Positions 59,978 to 64,000 of a stretch of DNA of 64,000 bases are shown here, one piece after another. The notes beneath the pieces are model-generated. The model was given only the letters and a program-made list of their open reading frames with translations, made no database searches and was not told the DNA's origin. The DNA is taken from assembly GCA_900299145.1 (NCBI GenBank), contig OMIN01000114.1, positions 90,571-154,570 on the forward strand, given 5' to 3'. Every line of letters starts with the position of its first letter. Position 1 is the stretch's first letter. Source of the stretch: Betaproteobacteria bacterium. Its GTDB lineage: Bacteria > Pseudomonadota > Gammaproteobacteria > Burkholderiales > SG8-41. The position numbers and the translations under genes are program-made.

Positions 59978-59991
59978 AAACAAATAGTTAT
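59973..59991 (+). repeat. AT19 dispersed repeat, copy R (16/19)
   Basis: TTTAAAAACAAATAGTTAT starts within the last codons of the Ldh2-type gene; its TAA (59975-59977) is the stop codon. It lies 13 bases before the ATG of the next gene. Confidence 0.82.
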
Positions 59992-60004
59992 AGTGCCACC
60001 CGTT

Positions 60005-61057
60005 ATGGCCGAAATCACCCGCGTCGCCGCCATCGGCGTCAATCACTGGCATGCGCTGTATGACGCGGCGTATCTGTTGATGCTGAAAAACATGCCGGAC
60101 GTGGAAATCGTCGCGCTGCAGGATGACGATGAATCGCGTGCGCGCGAGCGCGTGGAAAAACTGGCCATTGCTGATCCGGCCAAAGCGCCCAAGGTTTACA
60201 CCGATTACCGCCGCATGCTCGACGAAACCAGGCCCGACTTCGTGCTCGCGCTTGGCAAGCCCACCGACATGGCGGCCACCGCGCATCATCTGCTCGATCG
60301 CGGCTTGCCGTTTGTGATGGAAAAGCCCATGGGTTACAACGCCGATGAAGTGCGTGGCATTGCCGACAAGGCGCGCGCGGTGAAGGGCTTTGCCACGGTG
60401 TCGCTGCCGTATCGCTTTCAGCCGCAGACGGTGATGGCGCAACAACTCATCAACGAAGGCCGCCTCGGCACGCTCTCGCACATCCACATCCGGCAGATGC
60501 GCCCGACTTCCGCGCGTTACGCCACGTGGGGCGCACCGTGGATGCTCGATCCGAAAATCGCCAACGGCGGTTGCCTGCGCAATCTTGGGCCGCATGGGCT
60601 GGATGTGTTCATGCTGCTGACGGGCAGTGATGCCACGGTTACCGGTGCGCAGTTCAGCAACCGCGCGCTCGCGCAACCGGTGGAGGATTACGCTGCGGTG
60701 ATGTTGCGTGCCGCCAATGGTGGCAATGGTAGCAACGGTAGCAATGGCGTCACCGGCATCGTCGAGGTGAGCAATTTGCATCCGAACATGAGCGGGCTGG
60801 CGGAGTTTTGCGTGTCCGGTGACAAGGGCCTGTTTCACGTGTCGGGCAGCGTGGCTAAGCTCATCACTGCCGATGGCGAAGAGCCGGTGAAGCTCGTGTC
60901 CAAAGGCCAGGGGTCGTTGCTGGTATTGCGCGAAGCCATCACGCGATGGCGCGAAGGCCGGCCACCGTTCACCAGCGTGGATGATTGTTATCGCGTGGTG
61001 CGGTTGATTGACTGGGCGTATGCGCTTGGCGGCGGGCTGGGTGTTGTCCAAGCATAA
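60005..61057 (+). CDS. Gfo/Idh/MocA family oxidoreductase
   Basis: A 350-residue NAD(P)-dependent sugar-type oxidoreductase from ATG 60005 (GTG 59993 upstream is possible). It has an N-terminal ITRVAAIGVNHWHALYDAAY and DFVLALGKPTDM, the EKPMGYN motif (catalytic Lys in EKP) at about residue 109, and GGCLRNLGPHGLDVFMLL. A low-complexity stretch NGGNGSNGSNG (about residues 237-248) is encoded by near-identical 9-base units. It is separated from the Ldh2 gene by an AT19 repeat. Confidence 0.89.
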   Translation: MAEITRVAAIGVNHWHALYDAAYLLMLKNMPDVEIVALQDDDESRARERVEKLAIADPAKAPKVYTDYRRMLDETRPDFVLALGKPTDMAATAHHLLDRGLPFVMEKPMGYNADEVRGIADKARAVKGFATVSLPYRFQPQTVMAQQLINEGRLGTLSHIHIRQMRPTSARYATWGAPWMLDPKIANGGCLRNLGPHGLDVFMLLTGSDATVTGAQFSNRALAQPVEDYAAVMLRAANGGNGSNGSNGVTGIVEVSNLHPNMSGLAEFCVSGDKGLFHVSGSVAKLITADGEEPVKLVSKGQGSLLVLREAITRWREGRPPFTSVDDCYRVVRLIDWAYALGGGLGVVQA

Positions 61058-61073
61058 GCTGAGCGTGACGGCC

Positions 61074-61988
61074 ATGCGGTGCATCATTGCCCTGTTGTGT
61101 GCATTGTTTACGGCGGTGGTGTCCGGCGCGGAGCCGGTCAGCGTCGCAGTCACCCCCGCCGGCAGCACTGAGCAAATCCCCGCCACATTGCTTGCCCCCG
61201 AAGGCCCCGGTCCATTTCCGGCAGTGGTAATGATGCACGATTGCAGCGGTTTGGGGCCACGCTCCAGTGGTGCGCCGATGCGCTGGGCACATGAACTGGT
61301 GGGGCAGGGCTATGTGGTGATTGTGCCGGACAGTTTCAGCACACGCGGGTTCGCTGGTGGTGTGTGCACATCGGCGACGACCAACCGGCAACGGGTGAAC
61401 GGCCACGTGCGGGCGCTGGATGCCTACGGTGCTCTGACGTATTTGCGTGCACGCAGCGACGTCATCGGCGCCCGTGTCGCCGTGATGGGCGGCTCGCACG
61501 GCGGCTGGACGACGCTGGCGGCGATGCACGCAGCGCTCGAAACGAACAACGCGCTCGGACAAGCCAAGCGCGAACCCTTCGCGGCAGCGATCGCGTTGTA
61601 TCCCTCGTGTGCACCGCGTTATGGGGCGTGGTCCACTTCGAAGCCGCGAGCGTTTGGGCCGGTGACTGAATATGCGGGCGAATATCAGGCGCTGGCGCCC
61701 TTGTTGATCCTAACCGGCGAAAAAGACGACTGGACGCCGGCCGAGCCGTGCCGCGAGCTTGCGCAACGTGCCCGTGTGGCGGGCTATCCGGTGGATATCA
61801 AAATCTATCCCGGCGCGTATCATTCATTTGACAGCAACGCACCCGTGCGTTATGTCGCGCAACGCAACAACGCCAACTCGCCCACCGGTGCGGGCGCCAC
61901 CACCGGGGGTGACCCTGCAGCCTGGGCGGATGCACGCGAACAGGTTTCGGCGTTCCTGGCGCGGCACCTCAAGCCCAGCACTCCCTAG
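61074..61988 (+). CDS. secreted dienelactone-hydrolase-like protein
   Basis: A 304-residue protein from ATG 61074. The signal peptide MRCIIALLCALFTAVVSGA leads to VAVTPAGSTEQIPATLLAPEG. The hydrolase fold shows VVMMHDCSGLGPRSSG, VMGGSHGGWTTLAAMHA (Ser nucleophile) and a C-terminal YPGAYHSFDSNAPV with the catalytic His. It is a serine variant, unlike the Cys-type DLH at 23540. It ends the long cluster begun at 50055. Confidence 0.87.
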   Translation: MRCIIALLCALFTAVVSGAEPVSVAVTPAGSTEQIPATLLAPEGPGPFPAVVMMHDCSGLGPRSSGAPMRWAHELVGQGYVVIVPDSFSTRGFAGGVCTSATTNRQRVNGHVRALDAYGALTYLRARSDVIGARVAVMGGSHGGWTTLAAMHAALETNNALGQAKREPFAAAIALYPSCAPRYGAWSTSKPRAFGPVTEYAGEYQALAPLLILTGEKDDWTPAEPCRELAQRARVAGYPVDIKIYPGAYHSFDSNAPVRYVAQRNNANSPTGAGATTGGDPAAWADAREQVSAFLARHLKPSTP

Positions 61989-62015
61989 CGTGCACGAGGT
62001 GCTACGCAGTAACGG

Positions 62016-62366
62016 CTAGGGCTTTGCATCCAGCCAACCCTGAAGGCTGGCAACCCCATCGAGCAGGGACGAAAAGCGCGCGCCAAAGTCGGTGAGCTGA
62101 TACTCCACTCGCGGCGGTATTTCCGGATAGGCATGTTTTTCGACAATGCCAAAGCGCTGCAATTTGCGCAGCCGCTCGTTAAGCACCTTGGTGGATAGTC
62201 CGTCCACCGCCTTTTGCATGGCGCCGGGGCGATTGACCCCGTCACGCACGAGACGCAATACCGATAGCGACCATTTGCAGCCCACGATGTCTTCCACCAT
62301 GGCGCTCACGTCTTTGCGCCTTGCGGTGGCGGGCTGGCGGGGAATTTTTTTTGCTTTCTTTTCCAT
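62016..62366 (-). CDS. HxlR family transcriptional regulator
   Basis: A 116-residue winged-helix regulator from ATG 62366. DIVGCKWSLSVLRLVRDGVNRPGAMQKAVDGLSTKVLNERLRKLQRFGIVEKHAYPEIPPRVEYQLTDFG is the complete domain. A lysine-rich leader (MEKKAKKIPRQP) precedes it. It diverges from the cytochrome P460 gene at 62468, and two direct-repeat half-sites lie between them. A Cys is present just before KWS, as in thiol-sensing members, but at a shifted position. Confidence 0.92.
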   Translation of the reverse strand: MEKKAKKIPRQPATARRKDVSAMVEDIVGCKWSLSVLRLVRDGVNRPGAMQKAVDGLSTKVLNERLRKLQRFGIVEKHAYPEIPPRVEYQLTDFGARFSSLLDGVASLQGWLDAKP

Positions 62367-62381
62367 GAGATGCACCGTTTG

Positions 62382-62410
62382 GTGCCTACCTGACGCTTTA
62401 GTGCTTACTT
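62382..62410. promoter_or_regulatory. candidate HxlR binding direct repeats
   Basis: GTGCCTACCT (62382-62391) and GTGCTTACTT (62401-62410) are direct 10-base repeats with two differences, 19 bases apart centre to centre. They lie between the divergent HxlR and P460 genes. HxlR-type dimers often bind such paired sites; binding is inferred. Confidence 0.45.
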
Positions 62411-62467
62411 GTGGCAGACGGAATGCGTGTCTACAGTGCGCCTGCATTCATTTTACAGGAGCCCATC

Positions 62468-62956
62468 ATGAGCCGGAAATTCGCCGTCGCCGTCGCAGCA
62501 ACCCTCGTCAACATTCACGCCAACGCTTGGGCCGCGGACCCCGCGCCCGTGCCGTATCCCGCGGGTTATCGTGACTGGCATCACGTGAAGAGCATGGTGA
62601 TCCAGCAGGGCCACGCGTTGTACCAAAGCTTTGGCGGAATCCACCATATTTATGCCAACAAAGCCGCGATAGAGGGCTACAGGAAAGGACGCTTTCCCGA
62701 TGGTGCGGTGATCGTGTTTGACCTGATCGACGCAAAAAACGCGGATAACACCGTGACCGAGGGTGATCGCAAGGTTGTGGGCGTCATGCGCAAGGACTCA
62801 AAGCAGTACAAGGATACCGGCGGTTGGGGCTATGAGGGTTTTGCCAGGGACAGCAATACCGAACGTGCGGTGGGCAAAAACGCCGCCAGCGCCTGCCATC
62901 GGTGCCATGTTTCGCAGAAAGACCGTGATTTTGTGTTCAGCAGCTTGCGCAAATAG
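62468..62956 (+). CDS. cytochrome P460 family protein
   Basis: A 162-residue periplasmic haem protein from ATG 62468 (CAGGAG upstream). The signal peptide is KFAVAVAATLVNIHANAWA. PYPAGYRDWHHVKSMVI and the haem motif CHRCH at residues 143-147 define the P460/cytochrome-c'-beta family, as does YKDTGGWGYEGF. P460 proteins oxidise hydroxylamine or bind NO. It diverges from the HxlR regulator, which suggests induction by a stress signal. Confidence 0.9.
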   Translation: MSRKFAVAVAATLVNIHANAWAADPAPVPYPAGYRDWHHVKSMVIQQGHALYQSFGGIHHIYANKAAIEGYRKGRFPDGAVIVFDLIDAKNADNTVTEGDRKVVGVMRKDSKQYKDTGGWGYEGFARDSNTERAVGKNAASACHRCHVSQKDRDFVFSSLRK

Positions 62957-62965
62957 TCGTCAGAC

Positions 62966-63934
62966 TCAGTTCAACTTTGCTCCCGCCTCACGCAACACCC
63001 TGCCAAACTTCGCGGCGTCGTCTCGTATGATGTCCGCGAATGCCGCCGGCGTGCTGCTCGCTGCTTCGATGCCGAGATTTTCATAGCGCGACTTCAAGTC
63101 CGAAAGGCCATGGGCACGCACCAGTTCAGCATTCACCTTGCGGATAATGGGCAACGGTACGCCACGCGGCGCAAAGACACCCCACGCGTTGACGAGTGCG
63201 TAGCCGGGCAAGCCCGATTCGGCGACTGTGGGTACGCCCGTGGCAAGCGCGGAACGCTGTGCGCTGGTGACTGCCAGCGCACGCAGCTTGCCGGTCTTCG
63301 TGTGTGGCAGTGCAATGGGCATGTCGGAAAACAGCAGTTGCACTTGCCCCGCCATCAGATCGGTCAGCGCCAGCACAGTGCCTTTGTACGCCACGTGCAC
63401 CATGTTGACCGCAGCCAGCGTCTTGAAAAGTTCGCCGCCGACAAATGCCAGCGTACCGGCGCCACCAGAACCGAAATTGAGCTTTCCGGGCGACGCCTTT
63501 GCAAGATCGATTAAGTCCCGCACGGATCTCGCCGCGAGCGAGGGGTTTACCACCAATATTTGCGGCGCGCCCGCCACCTGCGATACGGGTGCGAAGTCAC
63601 GCAACATGTCGTAGGGCAGTTTGGGAAACAACGCCGGGTTGATTGCCCATTGCGCGAGGTTGCCGTGCATCAGGGTGTAACCATCTGCCGCGGCACGCAT
63701 GGCGATTTCCGTGCCGATGATGCCGCTGGCGCCGGGGCGGAAATCCACCACGATCTGCTGGCTCCACTGTTCGGTCATTTTCTGGCCGAGGATGCGCGCC
63801 AGCGTGTCGGATGTACCGCCGGGTGAGAACGGCACAATCATGCGTATTGGTTTGGCGGGATAGCTGTCGGCTGCCAGTGGCGCGGCGGCGTGGCTGGCAC
63901 AGGCAATCCCTGCGATGAAGAGGATTCGTTTCAT
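62966..63934 (-). CDS. Bug-family receptor
   Basis: A 322-residue TctC-type receptor from ATG 63934. The signal peptide is MKRILFIAGIACASHAAAPLAA. The mature motifs DSYPAKPIRMIVPFSPGGTSD, VVDFRPGASGIIG and DGYTLMHG are present. FRPGASG is a small variant of the NRPGAGG loop. It is convergent with the P460 gene, 9 bases apart. The region from its start to the window edge (63935-64000) holds nothing identifiable. Confidence 0.92.
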   Translation of the reverse strand: MKRILFIAGIACASHAAAPLAADSYPAKPIRMIVPFSPGGTSDTLARILGQKMTEQWSQQIVVDFRPGASGIIGTEIAMRAAADGYTLMHGNLAQWAINPALFPKLPYDMLRDFAPVSQVAGAPQILVVNPSLAARSVRDLIDLAKASPGKLNFGSGGAGTLAFVGGELFKTLAAVNMVHVAYKGTVLALTDLMAGQVQLLFSDMPIALPHTKTGKLRALAVTSAQRSALATGVPTVAESGLPGYALVNAWGVFAPRGVPLPIIRKVNAELVRAHGLSDLKSRYENLGIEAASSTPAAFADIIRDDAAKFGRVLREAGAKLN

Positions 63935-64000
63935 GGTTAATCTGTTCTGCATGCTGGAATGGCGGAGCGGGTATTTGAGCGCGTGCGGCGGCGGCATGGA

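Noticed and set aside
59612..61186. A 524-codon open frame on the minus strand
   Set aside because: It lies antisense to the Ldh2-type and Gfo/Idh genes, which have clear motifs; long antisense frames are expected in GC-rich DNA. The same applies to 32427-33758 and 8476-9291.
1..64000. CRISPR arrays, tRNA/rRNA genes, prophage or transposase genes
   Set aside because: No regularly spaced repeats of CRISPR size, no cloverleaf or rRNA sequence and no transposase or integrase motifs were recognised.

Overview
The window looks like a chromosomal segment of a GC-rich betaproteobacterium, probably Burkholderiales-like. This rests on the housekeeping block rpsP-rimM-trmD-rplS (46.4-48.6 kb) and on an extreme load of Bug/TctC-type periplasmic receptors: 15 loci, one interrupted by a stop codon. 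No rRNA, tRNA, CRISPR array, transposase or prophage gene was recognised. Almost everything outside the ribosomal block is accessory catabolism of organic acids, sugar acids or aromatic-type acids. Small enzyme sets are each paired with one or two orphan Bug receptors, and no TctA/TctB membrane partners are seen.

Layout. 0.3-4.3 kb is a minus-strand operon: a helix-turn-helix antitoxin beside a truncated toxin, two paralogous proteins of unknown function sharing a WSDGLPVVTPTEARVARML motif, a UGSC-family selenoprotein with an in-frame UGA, and an SDR oxidoreductase. 4.4-7.5 kb holds an amidohydrolase, a Bug receptor and two cupins. 7.6-12.3 kb encodes a Tat-exported gluconate-dehydrogenase-like complex (subunit 3, GMC flavoprotein, cytochrome c, second GMC). 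12.3-17.6 kb has four Bug genes, a lipase and a small protein. 17.6-21.9 kb is a sugar-acid set: two enolase-superfamily enzymes, a beta-propeller lactonase and an SDR. 21.9-31.1 kb has a caspase-like protein, a DLH hydrolase, a TauD-type dioxygenase, an Asp/Glu-racemase-superfamily enzyme, a LysR regulator diverging from a Bug gene, a VOC protein and an alpha/beta hydrolase. 31.4-45.98 kb has a ThDP enzyme, more Bug genes, a third cupin, an M81 peptidase, a CMD protein, a split YeeE/YedE transporter and a nitroreductase. 49-61.9 kb is one long catabolic cluster behind a GntR regulator: a SuyA/SuyB-like (UxaA family) lyase pair, a ThDP enzyme, a complete succinate-dehydrogenase/fumarate-reductase-like set, a two-subunit class I fumarase/tartrate dehydratase, an Ldh2-family dehydrogenase, a Gfo/Idh enzyme and a DLH protein. 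62.0-63.9 kb has an HxlR regulator diverging from cytochrome P460, then a last Bug gene.

Two signals stand out. First, positions 1599-1069 encode a selenoprotein that ordinary gene calling splits into two fragments; the UGA is followed by a good bacterial SECIS-like hairpin. Second, an AT-rich dispersed repeat (consensus AATAAAAACARATASTTAC, called 'AT19' here) occurs about 19 times in both orientations, with 14 copies matching at 16 or more of 19 positions. It lies mostly between genes, often touching start or stop codons. Some copies are coding: signal peptides of several Bug proteins, a linker of a ThDP enzyme and possibly a fumarase. I cannot match it to a repeat family I know.
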